A stretch of DNA of 6,809 nt from an uncultured Planctomycetaceae bacterium. Its GTDB lineage: Bacteria; Planctomycetota; Planctomycetia; Pirellulales; UBA1268. Positions within the stretch are counted from its first letter, which is position 1, and each line of letters begins with the position of its first letter. This document shows positions 1-6,809 of this stretch, piece by piece. The translations under genes were made by a program, and so were the position numbers. The DNA is taken from positions 1 through 6,809 of the forward strand of contig CAJBSQ010000109.1 in assembly GCA_903958265.1 (NCBI GenBank), in the 5' to 3' direction. The notes under the pieces were generated by a model that saw only the letters and a program-made list of their open reading frames with translations, was not told where the DNA came from and did not search any database.

Positions 1-274
1 CGCCCACAATCGGTGGGTTATTGAAGCGTTCGGCAATAAGCTTTTTGACCGCAGCCGCTTTGGCATCCTCCGCGCTCACCGCTGCCGCCGCTGCGACGGC
101 AGGGGGTGTCGAGAAGAATCCCATCAGCCACATCACGAGGAGCGACAGGCAGGCCAGCGCGAGCAGAGCCACGAGTGCCCGCTTCCAGAAGCGGCCGCTT
201 CTCCCCTGTCCGTGCCGCTCCGCCGCCAGGGCCGCCACCGCCTGCCGGCGGTTCGCGATTGTTGCCGTCGCCAT
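1..274 (-). CDS. Unrecognised single-span membrane protein, N-terminal part (cut by window edge)
   Basis: An open frame starts with ATG at 274-272 and runs off the left end of the window without a stop, giving 91 visible codons. The start is supported by a strong Shine-Dalgarno (AAAGGAG, plus-strand 282-288) 7 bases upstream. Residues 1-32 are polar and basic (R9, R10, R20, R25, R28, K31, R32). Residues about 33-54 form one hydrophobic helix of mostly Leu, Ala, Val and Met, ending in Gly-Phe-Phe. After it come an Ala-rich stretch (about 58-66) and a charged, probably helical segment with AEDAKAAAVKKLIAERF-like character. The positive-inside rule puts the N terminus in the cytoplasm and the rest outside, as a signal anchor; cleavage in the Ala-rich stretch is also possible. 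I do not recognise the family. The gene lies 155 bases beyond the aminotransferase, so it need not belong to that operon. Codons near the left edge (AAA, CTT, ATT, AAT) are less GC-rich at third positions than in the neighbouring genes. Confidence 0.72.
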   Translation of the reverse strand, partial: MATATIANRRQAVAALAAERHGQGRSGRFWKRALVALLALACLSLLVMWLMGFFSTPPAVAAAAAVSAEDAKAAAVKKLIAERFNNPPIVG

Positions 275-429
275 GAGTGTGCTCCTTTGGGGATCAGGAT
301 AACGCCCGCGCAGGCGGCCGCCCCGGGAGGTTCAACGGCCAGCCGCCCGGAAGGTTTCGCCGGCCGGCCGACCCCCGAGCAATCCCGGGGAAAACCGCCT
401 TCAACGGAGATGCTCCGGTCTTCTCTGTC
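275..429. other. Intergenic spacer after the aminotransferase, no clear terminator
   Basis: This 155-base gap separates the aminotransferase stop from the start of the left-edge membrane protein. It holds that gene's ribosome-binding site (282-288). A GC-rich hairpin lies at 373-390: on the minus strand a 7-bp stem with one G-T pair around an ATTG loop. A weaker 5-bp stem lies at 405-417. Neither is followed by a T-run on the minus strand; the only T-run (plus-strand AAAA, 391-394) precedes the larger hairpin. An 8-base direct repeat TTCAACGG occurs at 331-338 and 400-407. I see no convincing -35/-10 pair. Termination of the operon here, and initiation of the next gene, are plausible from the gap size but not shown. 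Confidence 0.5.
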
Positions 430-1785
430 TCAGAGGCCGCGGAAGGCCGTGTCGAGAACGTCGAGCATGAAGTCGGCATCGGCCGCGGTAAGGCACATTG
501 GGGGCTTGATCCGCAACACGTTGCCGTGGAGGCCCCCCTTGCCGATCAGGAGGCCGAGTTCCCGGCAGCGTTCGAACACCCGAATGCACTCCTCCTTCGC
601 CGGCGCCTTCGACGTCCGGTCCTTCACCAGCTCGATCCCGAGCATTAGGCCGAGGCCGCGGACGTCGCCGATGATGTCGTACTTCCGTTCCAGCGCGTCG
701 AATCCCGCCTTGAGAAGCGTTCCGATGCGGGCCGCGTTGGCCTGGATGCCCTCCTCCTCGATCACCTGCAGCACCGCCCGGCCCTGCGTGCAGGTGACGG
801 GATTGCCCCCGAACGTGTTGAAGTGGATCCGCGACGTGAGGGCCTGGGCGATCGCCGGGGTCGTGACCACGGCGGCGAGCGCTGCGCCGTTGCCGATGCC
901 CTTGGCCATGGTGACGATGTCGGGGATCACGCCCTGCGTTTCGAAGCCCCAGAAGTGGGAGCCGGTGCGGGCGAATCCCGACTGCACCTCGTCGGCGATG
1001 CAGAGCCCGCCGGCCGCGCGGACATGCCCGTAGGCGGCCTTCAAGTAGCCGTCGGGAAATACCACCGCGCCCCCCACCCCTTGGATGCTCTCGGCGATGA
1101 ATGCGGCGACCCTGCCGGGTGTGCCGAACTCGATCAGGTTCTGCACATCCGCCGCGTACTTCGGCCCCGCCTGGGGGTCGTCGTAGCCGTAGGGGCCGCG
1201 GAGCCGGTCGGGGAAGATCGCATGGTGCACGCCGAAGCTGTGCGGCACGTTGAACTTCCACGTGTGGTGGCTCGTCAGGCCCATCGTCTGCATGCTGCCG
1301 CCGTGGTAGCAGTTGCGGAGCGCGAGCACGTCGAAGTTGCCCGTGAAGGCACGGGCCATCAGGATTGCGAGGTCGTTGGCCTCGGAGCCGGAGTTGACGA
1401 AGTAGCAGACCTTGAGGTCGCCGGGCATCCGGCCGGCGAGATCCCGCGCGTACTCCGCGACGCACGGGTTGAGGTAGATCGTGGTCGTGTGCTGGAGGAT
1501 CTCGTTCTGGCGGTTGACCGCCGCCACGATCTTCGGGTGGCAGTGGCCCACGCTCACGGTGACGATCCCGCCGAAGCCGTCGAGGTAGCGGCGGCCCGTC
1601 TCGTCGTAGAGGTACTGCATGTGCCCCTCCACGATCATCAGGGGCTTGGCGTAGTAGGTGAAGATCGTCGGATTGAGGAACTGCTTTCGCAGCGCGAGCA
1701 CCTCGTCTTTCGCAGGCCCCGCGTAGGGACGCGGACGGTGGTCGCACGGGGGCAGCGTGGGGGTGGTGGATACGGCGGTGGCCAT
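430..1785 (-). CDS. Class III PLP aminotransferase, AGXT2-like (beta-aminoisobutyrate / beta-alanine / alanine-glyoxylate type)
   Basis: This is a 451-residue, fold-type I PLP enzyme of normal length for the class. Visible motifs: SVGHCHP (78-84), NSGSEAN for phosphate binding (131-137), YHG (160-162), AESIQGVGG (231-239), IADEVQSGF with D265 facing the pyridine nitrogen, TMAKGIGNG with the Schiff-base lysine K295, and NTFGGNP (323-329). The AGXT2 family is suggested by recalled similarity: the FLNPTIFTYY-like N-terminal segment, the SHFWGFETQGVIPDIVTMAK block, GDVRGLGLMLGIELVKD near 373-389, and the GLLIGKGG plus RIKPPMC ending. AGXT2 enzymes move an amino group from (R)-beta-aminoisobutyrate, beta-alanine or alanine to pyruvate or glyoxylate. 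Next to a dihydropyrimidinase and MmsA, the likely product is methylmalonate or malonate semialdehyde (inference). The ATG at 1785 has GAGG 7 bases upstream (1793-1796). It begins 12 bases after the transporter stop, so the two are probably cotranscribed. Other omega-aminotransferase substrates cannot be excluded. Confidence 0.93.
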   Translation of the reverse strand: MATAVSTTPTLPPCDHRPRPYAGPAKDEVLALRKQFLNPTIFTYYAKPLMIVEGHMQYLYDETGRRYLDGFGGIVTVSVGHCHPKIVAAVNRQNEILQHTTTIYLNPCVAEYARDLAGRMPGDLKVCYFVNSGSEANDLAILMARAFTGNFDVLALRNCYHGGSMQTMGLTSHHTWKFNVPHSFGVHHAIFPDRLRGPYGYDDPQAGPKYAADVQNLIEFGTPGRVAAFIAESIQGVGGAVVFPDGYLKAAYGHVRAAGGLCIADEVQSGFARTGSHFWGFETQGVIPDIVTMAKGIGNGAALAAVVTTPAIAQALTSRIHFNTFGGNPVTCTQGRAVLQVIEEEGIQANAARIGTLLKAGFDALERKYDIIGDVRGLGLMLGIELVKDRTSKAPAKEECIRVFERCRELGLLIGKGGLHGNVLRIKPPMCLTAADADFMLDVLDTAFRGL

Positions 1786-1797
1786 GAGGGGGCCTCG

Positions 1798-3248
<1,451 letters not shown>

Positions 3249-3249
<1 letters not shown>

Positions 3250-3341
3250 CACGATGGTTCCGAGGTGTGCACGGTACGGGCTGCAGGTTCGGCGGAGTCG
3301 GTCGGGGGCACGCGCAGAAGCCGGTGCACATTGCGACTCAC
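3249..3341 (-). CDS. Possible 30-residue leader ORF coupled to the transporter (speculative)
   Basis: A GTG at 3341-3339 opens a 30-codon frame that begins MSRNVHRLLRV. Its stop TGA (3251-3249) overlaps the transporter ATG by one base as TGATG, the arrangement typical of translational coupling. A GGAG lies 8 bases upstream of the GTG (3350-3353). The GTG itself overlaps the stop of an even smaller frame, MENHP (3355-3338). The peptide is rich in Arg, Pro and Ala, with no domain or membrane segment. Short frames arise easily by chance in GC-rich DNA, so only the overlap geometry and the two ribosome-binding sites argue for it. Confidence 0.22.
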
Positions 3342-3473
3342 GGGTGATTCTCCATGCCGGCGGAGCCTCCTGTAGCAATGTCCGCCGGCTTCGAGCATGT
3401 CACCGCCGACTCCGAATGGACGTCGTTTTCACCTCGACAAGAGTCTCGACCGACAAACAACGCCCTCTGCCCG
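3250..3473 (-). promoter_or_regulatory. 224-base untranslated spacer/leader between dihydropyrimidinase and transporter
   Basis: This is by far the longest gap inside the gene cluster; the other internal gaps are 12 and 15 bases. It contains the inverted repeat at 3356-3389, an AGGAGG orphan ribosome-binding site (3366-3371), two tiny overlapping frames, and a CTCGAC direct repeat (3433-3438 and 3445-3450, 12-base period) in a slightly AT-richer patch (about 3425-3460). The patch would suit a promoter or operator for the transporter-aminotransferase pair, but I find no good -35/-10 pair. No known riboswitch class is recognisable by eye. Confidence 0.45.
3356..3389 (-). repeat. Perfect 9-bp inverted repeat with Shine-Dalgarno in the loop
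   Basis: The plus-strand arms are GCCGGCGGA (3356-3364) and TCCGCCGGC (3381-3389), perfectly complementary, with a 16-base loop. On the minus-strand transcript the loop reads CATTGCTACAGGAGGC and so exposes AGGAGG. An ATG (3355-3353) follows immediately after the 3' arm and opens the five-codon frame MENHP. No T-run follows, so it is not an intrinsic terminator. It could be a translational control hairpin, a transcript-stabilising stem or a protein-binding site; the function is not known. Confidence 0.55.
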
Positions 3474-4856
3474 CTAGGACCGCCCTGGCACCCGCTTCAG
3501 GAACCGCCCTCTGCCGACCACGCCGCAGAACGTGCCGTCACGAACTGCCACCTCGCCGCGGACGGTGACCACGGCCGGCCGGCCCTCGATGGGCCAGCCC
3601 TCGAAGGCGTTGTAGTCGACGGCCTGCGTCTGGGTCTGCACCGAGATCGTGCCCCGGTACGACGGGTCGTAGATCACCAGGTCGGCGTCGGCGCCGGGCT
3701 GGATCACGCCCTTACGGGGCCAGAGGTCGAAGATCTTCGCGGCGTTGGTGCTCGCCACGGCCACGAACTGCTGGAGCGTCAGGCGGCCGGTCTTCACGCC
3801 GTGCGTCCAGAGGAGGTTGATCCGGTCCTCGATCGACGGGATGCCGTTGGGGATCCTCGTGAAGTCGTCCCTGCCCATCGGCTTTTGGGTGGCGAAGTCG
3901 AACGGGGCATGATCGGTGCCGACGGTCTGCACGAGCCCGCTGGCGAGGCCGTTCCAGAGCACCGCCTGGTTCGAGGCATCACGGAGCGGGGGCGACATCA
4001 CGTACTTCGCCCCCTCAAAATCAGGCCGCTCGGCCCAGGTCTTGTCGAGAACGAGATACTGGATCAGCGTCTCGATCGAGACCCTCACCCCGCGTTCGCG
4101 GGCGGCGACCGCCGCGTCGAGAGCCTCGCGGCAGGAGAGGTGCACGATGTACACGCGGGCCCCGGTCAGCTCGGCGAACGTCATCAGGTGGTGCACGCCC
4201 TCGGCCTCGACCCGTGGCGGGCGGCTGTCATGGTGGGCGTCGGGGCCGGTGCGGCCCGCGGCGAGCAACTGCCGCTGGAGCTGGGAGACGAGCGTTTCGT
4301 TCTCGCAGTGCGCCGTGACGATCACGCCGAGTTCGCGAGCCAGCGCGAGGGTCTGCCAGAGCTCGGTATCGTCGACGCCAAAGGCCCCCTTGTAGGCGAG
4401 GAACACCTTGAAGCTGCCGACGCCCGCCCTGACGATGTCACGGAGCTGGGAAGCCGAGTCGGCGTCAAAGCGGGTCACGCCCATGTGGAAGCTGTAGTCG
4501 CAGCAGGCTTTCCCCTGGGCCTGCTGCCGCCAGAGCGCGAACCCGTCGGCCGGCGACATATCGCGGGCTGGGCAGACCATCTCGAAGATCGTCGTCGTGC
4601 CCCCCACCAGGGCCGCCTTCGTGCCGGTCTCGTAGTCGTCCTTCGAGAAGGTGCCCATGAAGGGCAGGTAGATGTGGGTGTGCGGATCGATGAACCCGGG
4701 GAAGACGTGCTTGCCGGTGGCGTCGATCACCTCGGCCCCTGGCGGCGGGGTGATCTCGCGGTCGATCCGCACGATCGTCTCCCCGTCGCAGAGGATGTCC
4801 GCGGTGAAGCGGGTGTCGGCATTGACGATGTCGGCGTTCTTGATGACCAGTGCCAT
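3474..4856 (-). CDS. Dihydropyrimidinase / D-hydantoinase (cyclic amidohydrolase)
   Basis: This is a 460-residue cytoplasmic metal-dependent hydrolase of the amidohydrolase superfamily, full length for the family. It opens the ring of 5,6-dihydrouracil, dihydrothymine or 5-substituted hydantoins to N-carbamoyl amino acids. All expected binuclear-centre residues are visible at the family's canonical spacing: H59 and H61 (DPHTHI), the carboxylated lysine K150 (GSFK), H183 (TAHCEN), H239 (YIVHLS) and D315 (GTDHAPF). Y155 (FLAYKG) sits where the catalytic tyrosine is expected. The substrate-side loop RIPNGIPSIEDR (334-345) and the C-terminal block VDYNAFEG (413-420) resemble D-hydantoinase/dihydropyrimidinase sequences rather than allantoinase. 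The ATG at 4856 has GGGAGG 7 bases upstream (4864-4869) and follows the mmsA stop by 15 bases. That spacing indicates cotranscription. Adjacent MmsA and AGXT2-like genes favour a role in pyrimidine catabolism over xenobiotic hydantoin use. Confidence 0.95.
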   Translation of the reverse strand: MALVIKNADIVNADTRFTADILCDGETIVRIDREITPPPGAEVIDATGKHVFPGFIDPHTHIYLPFMGTFSKDDYETGTKAALVGGTTTIFEMVCPARDMSPADGFALWRQQAQGKACCDYSFHMGVTRFDADSASQLRDIVRAGVGSFKVFLAYKGAFGVDDTELWQTLALARELGVIVTAHCENETLVSQLQRQLLAAGRTGPDAHHDSRPPRVEAEGVHHLMTFAELTGARVYIVHLSCREALDAAVAARERGVRVSIETLIQYLVLDKTWAERPDFEGAKYVMSPPLRDASNQAVLWNGLASGLVQTVGTDHAPFDFATQKPMGRDDFTRIPNGIPSIEDRINLLWTHGVKTGRLTLQQFVAVASTNAAKIFDLWPRKGVIQPGADADLVIYDPSYRGTISVQTQTQAVDYNAFEGWPIEGRPAVVTVRGEVAVRDGTFCGVVGRGRFLKRVPGRS

Positions 4857-4871
4857 CGGTCGGCCTCCCGG

Positions 4872-6365
4872 CTACTTCGCGGCCCAGATCGTGCCTTCCC
4901 CCTCGGCGAACCAGCGGGTCGTCGTCACCTTCTGCTGCGTGAAGAAGGCCACGCTCTCTCGGCCCTGCAGGTGGAGGTCGCCGAAGAACGAGGCATGCCA
5001 GCCGCTGAAGGGAAAGAAGGCCATGGGGGCCGGCACGCCGATGTTGATCCCCACCATGCCCGCCTGCACGCGATGCCGAAACTCGCGAGCCGCCTTGCCG
5101 CTGCGGGTGAAGATGGCGGCCCCGTTGCCGTAGGGGGAGGTGGTGGCCAGTTCGATCGCCGCGTCGAGATCGTCCATCCGCACGACGTTGAGCACCGGGC
5201 CAAACACCTCCTCCTGCATCGTCACCATCTCGGGGCGGACGTGGTCGAGCACGGTCGGCCCCACGAAGAAGCCGTTGGGGGCGGAGGCAACCTTCGTGAT
5301 CCGACCGTCGGTGAGCGGCATCGCGCCTTGCGCTGCGGCCTGAGAGATGAGTTCGCAGACCCGGTCGGCGTGCTGCCGCGTGATCACGGCCCCCATCTGG
5401 GCCTCGGGGTCGCGGTCGGTGGGCCCGACCTTGATTCTCGAGACCACGTCCACGAGCCGCGGCAGCACGGTGTCGGCGGCCTTGCCGATCGCGACGGCCG
5501 TCGAGCCGGCCATGCAGCGTTCGCCGGCGCAGCCGAAGGCGGCCTCGAGGATGCCCGTCGAGGAGTTGGAGACATCGGCATCAGGCATCACGAGGACGAA
5601 GTTCTTCGCGCCGCCGGCGGCCTGCACCCGCTTGCCGTGCAGTGTGCCGATCCGGTGGATCTCCCGGGCGACCGGGGTCGATCCCACGAACGACACAGCC
5701 TTGACCTGAGGATGCTCGAGGATCGCGTTGACCGCGTCGCGGCCGCCGTGAACAAGGTTGAGCACGCCGGCCGGCAACCCCGCCTGCTGGGCGAGTTGGG
5801 CGATTCGGATCGACGTCAGGGGCACCTTCTCGCTCGGCTTGAGCACGAACGTGTTACCGCAGGCGATCGCGATCGGCCACATCCAGAGCGGCACCATCGC
5901 GGGGAAGTTGAAGGGGGTGATGCCGGCGACCACGCCGAGCGGCTGGCGGATCGAGTCGCAGTCGATGCCGCGGGCGACATTCTCGGCTGACTCGCCCATC
6001 AGCAGGCTTGGGATCCCGCAGGCGTACTCAATGTTCTCGAGCCCCCGGCGGACGTCGCCGCGGGCTTCGGCCAGCGTCTTGCCATGCTCGGTCGTAACGC
6101 TCCTGGCGAGTTCGTCGAAATGGTCCTCCAGCAGCACCTTGAGGCGGAAGAGGATTCGCGCCCGCTCCACCGGCGGCGTTTCCATCCAGGCCGGATAAGC
6201 CTTGGCGGCAGCTTTCACCGCCTGGTCGATCACGTCGGCACCGCACAGCGGCGTCTCGGCGATCACCTCGCCGATCGACGGGTTGTGGACGGGTGTCGTG
6301 GGGACGCCAGACACGGTCGTCCATTCACCGCCGATGAACAGCGGGCAGGGCAGCAACTTCGACAT
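4872..6365 (-). CDS. mmsA: CoA-acylating methylmalonate/malonate-semialdehyde dehydrogenase
   Basis: This 497-residue aldehyde dehydrogenase has the usual MmsA length. It oxidises methylmalonate semialdehyde to propionyl-CoA, or malonate semialdehyde to acetyl-CoA, with NAD+, CoA and loss of CO2. Visible marks: PFNFPAMVPLWMWPIA (151-166, N153 in the oxyanion hole), LKPSEK (175-180, cofactor binding), FVGSTPVAR (226-234), GERCMAGS with the catalytic cysteine C284, EEVFGP (385-390), and the diagnostic C-terminal SFFGDLH and TTTRWF blocks. The glutamate of the usual ELGGK motif is absent: the segment reads AAGGAKNF (249-256), as expected of CoA-dependent members. R107 and R283 fall where arginines are reported to bind the substrate carboxylate in Bacillus MmsA (from memory). 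The start at 6365 has GGAG 9 bases upstream (6375-6378) and gives the family N terminus MSKLLPCPLFIGGEW. The frame extends upstream to 6515, but that Arg/Thr-rich extension overlaps the DUF1559 gene and is not family-like. This gene heads the catabolic cluster. Confidence 0.95.
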   Translation of the reverse strand: MSKLLPCPLFIGGEWTTVSGVPTTPVHNPSIGEVIAETPLCGADVIDQAVKAAAKAYPAWMETPPVERARILFRLKVLLEDHFDELARSVTTEHGKTLAEARGDVRRGLENIEYACGIPSLLMGESAENVARGIDCDSIRQPLGVVAGITPFNFPAMVPLWMWPIAIACGNTFVLKPSEKVPLTSIRIAQLAQQAGLPAGVLNLVHGGRDAVNAILEHPQVKAVSFVGSTPVAREIHRIGTLHGKRVQAAGGAKNFVLVMPDADVSNSSTGILEAAFGCAGERCMAGSTAVAIGKAADTVLPRLVDVVSRIKVGPTDRDPEAQMGAVITRQHADRVCELISQAAAQGAMPLTDGRITKVASAPNGFFVGPTVLDHVRPEMVTMQEEVFGPVLNVVRMDDLDAAIELATTSPYGNGAAIFTRSGKAAREFRHRVQAGMVGINIGVPAPMAFFPFSGWHASFFGDLHLQGRESVAFFTQQKVTTTRWFAEGEGTIWAAK

Positions 6366-6372
6366 GGCCAGT

Positions 6373-6394
6373 GGCTCCAGTGTTCCGCGGAGCC
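6373..6394 (-). promoter_or_regulatory. Short hairpin covering the mmsA ribosome-binding site
   Basis: The plus-strand arms GGCTCC (6373-6378) and GGAGCC (6389-6394) are perfectly complementary around a 10-base loop. On the minus strand the 3' arm contains the GGAG that serves as the mmsA ribosome-binding site, with the ATG 9 bases on. If folded, the stem would hide that site. At 6 bp it could be chance in GC-rich DNA. It fills much of the 43-base gap after the DUF1559 stop, where no T-run follows, so it does not look like a terminator. Confidence 0.35.
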
Positions 6395-6408
6395 GACAGT
6401 GTAGCGGA

Positions 6409-6809
6409 TCAGCTGTCGTCCGTGCCGTCGGTCGGGGCGGTCGGGTCGTTGCCGTCCCCGATCGAGCAGTACCAGCGGAGCACCGTCGCATCGACGTCGT
6501 TCTCGATCGACTCAACGTGGCCGTCGAGGAACGTGAACAGCGTCACGCCCGGGTGAAGGCTGCCGAACTTCCGCCGGTTCATGTCGTCGGCGCCGCTGGC
6601 GAGCCCCCGGGCCGGGTCGCGAAAGCAGGTGTAGGGATTGTCGGCGGCGAAGATGGCCGTGTCGCCCTGCGCCCAGTGGACCATGTTGCCCGCCACGGAC
6701 GAGTCGATCCTGGGGATGTGCCGCTCGCCCACGGCGAACGTCTTGGACAGGCCGTCGCTCACCTGGGCGGCCCGGACCTTCGAGAAGGTGTGGATCGGCC
6801 CGGCCTGGC
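6409..6809 (-). CDS. DUF1559 protein with H-X9-DG motif, C-terminal part (cut by window edge)
   Basis: The frame is open from the right edge of the window to TGA at 6411-6409, giving 132 visible residues. A GTG at 6762 could be mistaken for a start, but the frame continues upstream as ...HTFSKVRAAQVSDGLSKTF, matching the usual DUF1559 segment before the DG-S/L-N/K-T and VGE motif (here AVGERH). Near the end, FGSLHPG is followed by FTFLDGHVESI, with exactly nine residues between His and Asp-Gly: the H-X9-DG prepilin-processing-associated signature. The His codon is at 6553-6555. The tail after YCSIGDG is short, acidic and Thr-rich. Full proteins of this family carry an N-terminal type IV pilin-like methylation motif and are thought to be exported or surface-associated; their function is poorly known. 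That N-terminal part is outside the window. The stop is 43 bases before mmsA on the same strand, so read-through transcription is possible, though functional linkage is unlikely. Confidence 0.9.
   Translation of the reverse strand, partial: QAGPIHTFSKVRAAQVSDGLSKTFAVGERHIPRIDSSVAGNMVHWAQGDTAIFAADNPYTCFRDPARGLASGADDMNRRKFGSLHPGVTLFTFLDGHVESIENDVDATVLRWYCSIGDGNDPTAPTDGTDDS

Noticed and set aside
21..302. Plus-strand frame of 93 codons with a signal-peptide-like start
   Set aside because: It is antisense to the left-edge membrane protein, whose start has a strong ribosome-binding site; the Ala-rich look comes from the complementary Ala-rich codons.
373..390. GC-rich hairpin as an intrinsic terminator for the operon
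   Set aside because: On the transcribed strand the short T-run precedes the stem instead of following it, so the intrinsic terminator layout is not met.
3250..3378. N-terminal extension of the transporter to a TTG at 3378
   Set aside because: The 43 extra residues resemble no NCS1 N terminus; the ATG at 3249 has a GGAA site and gives normal family length.
3354..5990. 878-codon open frame on the plus strand
   Set aside because: It is antisense to the dihydropyrimidinase and most of mmsA, with the same His/Asp/Arg/Gly-rich composition and no recognisable motif. The strongly conserved enzymes on the other strand explain the open frame.
6366..6515. N-terminal extension of mmsA to 6515
   Set aside because: The extra 50 residues are Arg/Thr-rich, overlap the end of the DUF1559 gene and are not part of the MmsA family; the ATG at 6365 has its own ribosome-binding site.
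6409..6762. A separate 117-codon gene starting at the GTG at 6762
   Set aside because: The frame continues upstream without a stop to the window edge, and the upstream residues match the DUF1559 segment, so this is an internal codon of a truncated gene.

Overview
The window looks like a chromosomal segment of a high-GC planctomycete. The strongest taxonomic clue is the right-edge gene. It encodes the C-terminal part of a DUF1559 protein with the H-X9-DG signature, a family greatly expanded in Planctomycetes. Genus-level placement is not possible from the sequence alone. Every supported gene is on the minus strand, so transcription runs right to left.

Layout in transcription order: the 3' part of a DUF1559 gene (6809-6409, cut by the window edge); a 43-base gap holding a small hairpin; a CoA-acylating (methyl)malonate-semialdehyde dehydrogenase, mmsA-like (6365-4872); a 15-base gap; a dihydropyrimidinase/D-hydantoinase (4856-3474); a 224-base spacer with a perfect 9-bp inverted repeat, a strong orphan Shine-Dalgarno and tiny overlapping leader frames (3473-3250); an NCS1-family nucleobase/hydantoin transporter (3249-1798); a 12-base gap; a class III aminotransferase of the AGXT2 type (1785-430); a 155-base spacer; and the N-terminal part of an unrecognised single-span membrane protein (274-1, cut by the window edge and too incomplete to appear as a closed ORF).

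The four complete genes fit one catabolic unit, read as reductive pyrimidine (uracil/thymine) degradation or a related cyclic-ureide pathway. The transporter would import the base or hydantoin. The cyclic amidohydrolase would open the dihydropyrimidine ring to an N-carbamoyl-beta-amino acid. After decarbamoylation, the aminotransferase would convert beta-alanine or beta-aminoisobutyrate to malonate or methylmalonate semialdehyde. MmsA would turn these into acetyl-CoA or propionyl-CoA. Two expected steps, dihydropyrimidine dehydrogenase and beta-ureidopropionase/N-carbamoylase, are not encoded here and would have to lie elsewhere.

Most of the window is ordinary, well-conserved metabolism. The parts least explained by known families are the 224-base leader in front of the transporter, the hairpin covering the mmsA ribosome-binding site, and the truncated membrane protein at the left edge. 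I see no tRNA, rRNA, CRISPR array, insertion sequence or convincing intrinsic terminator.
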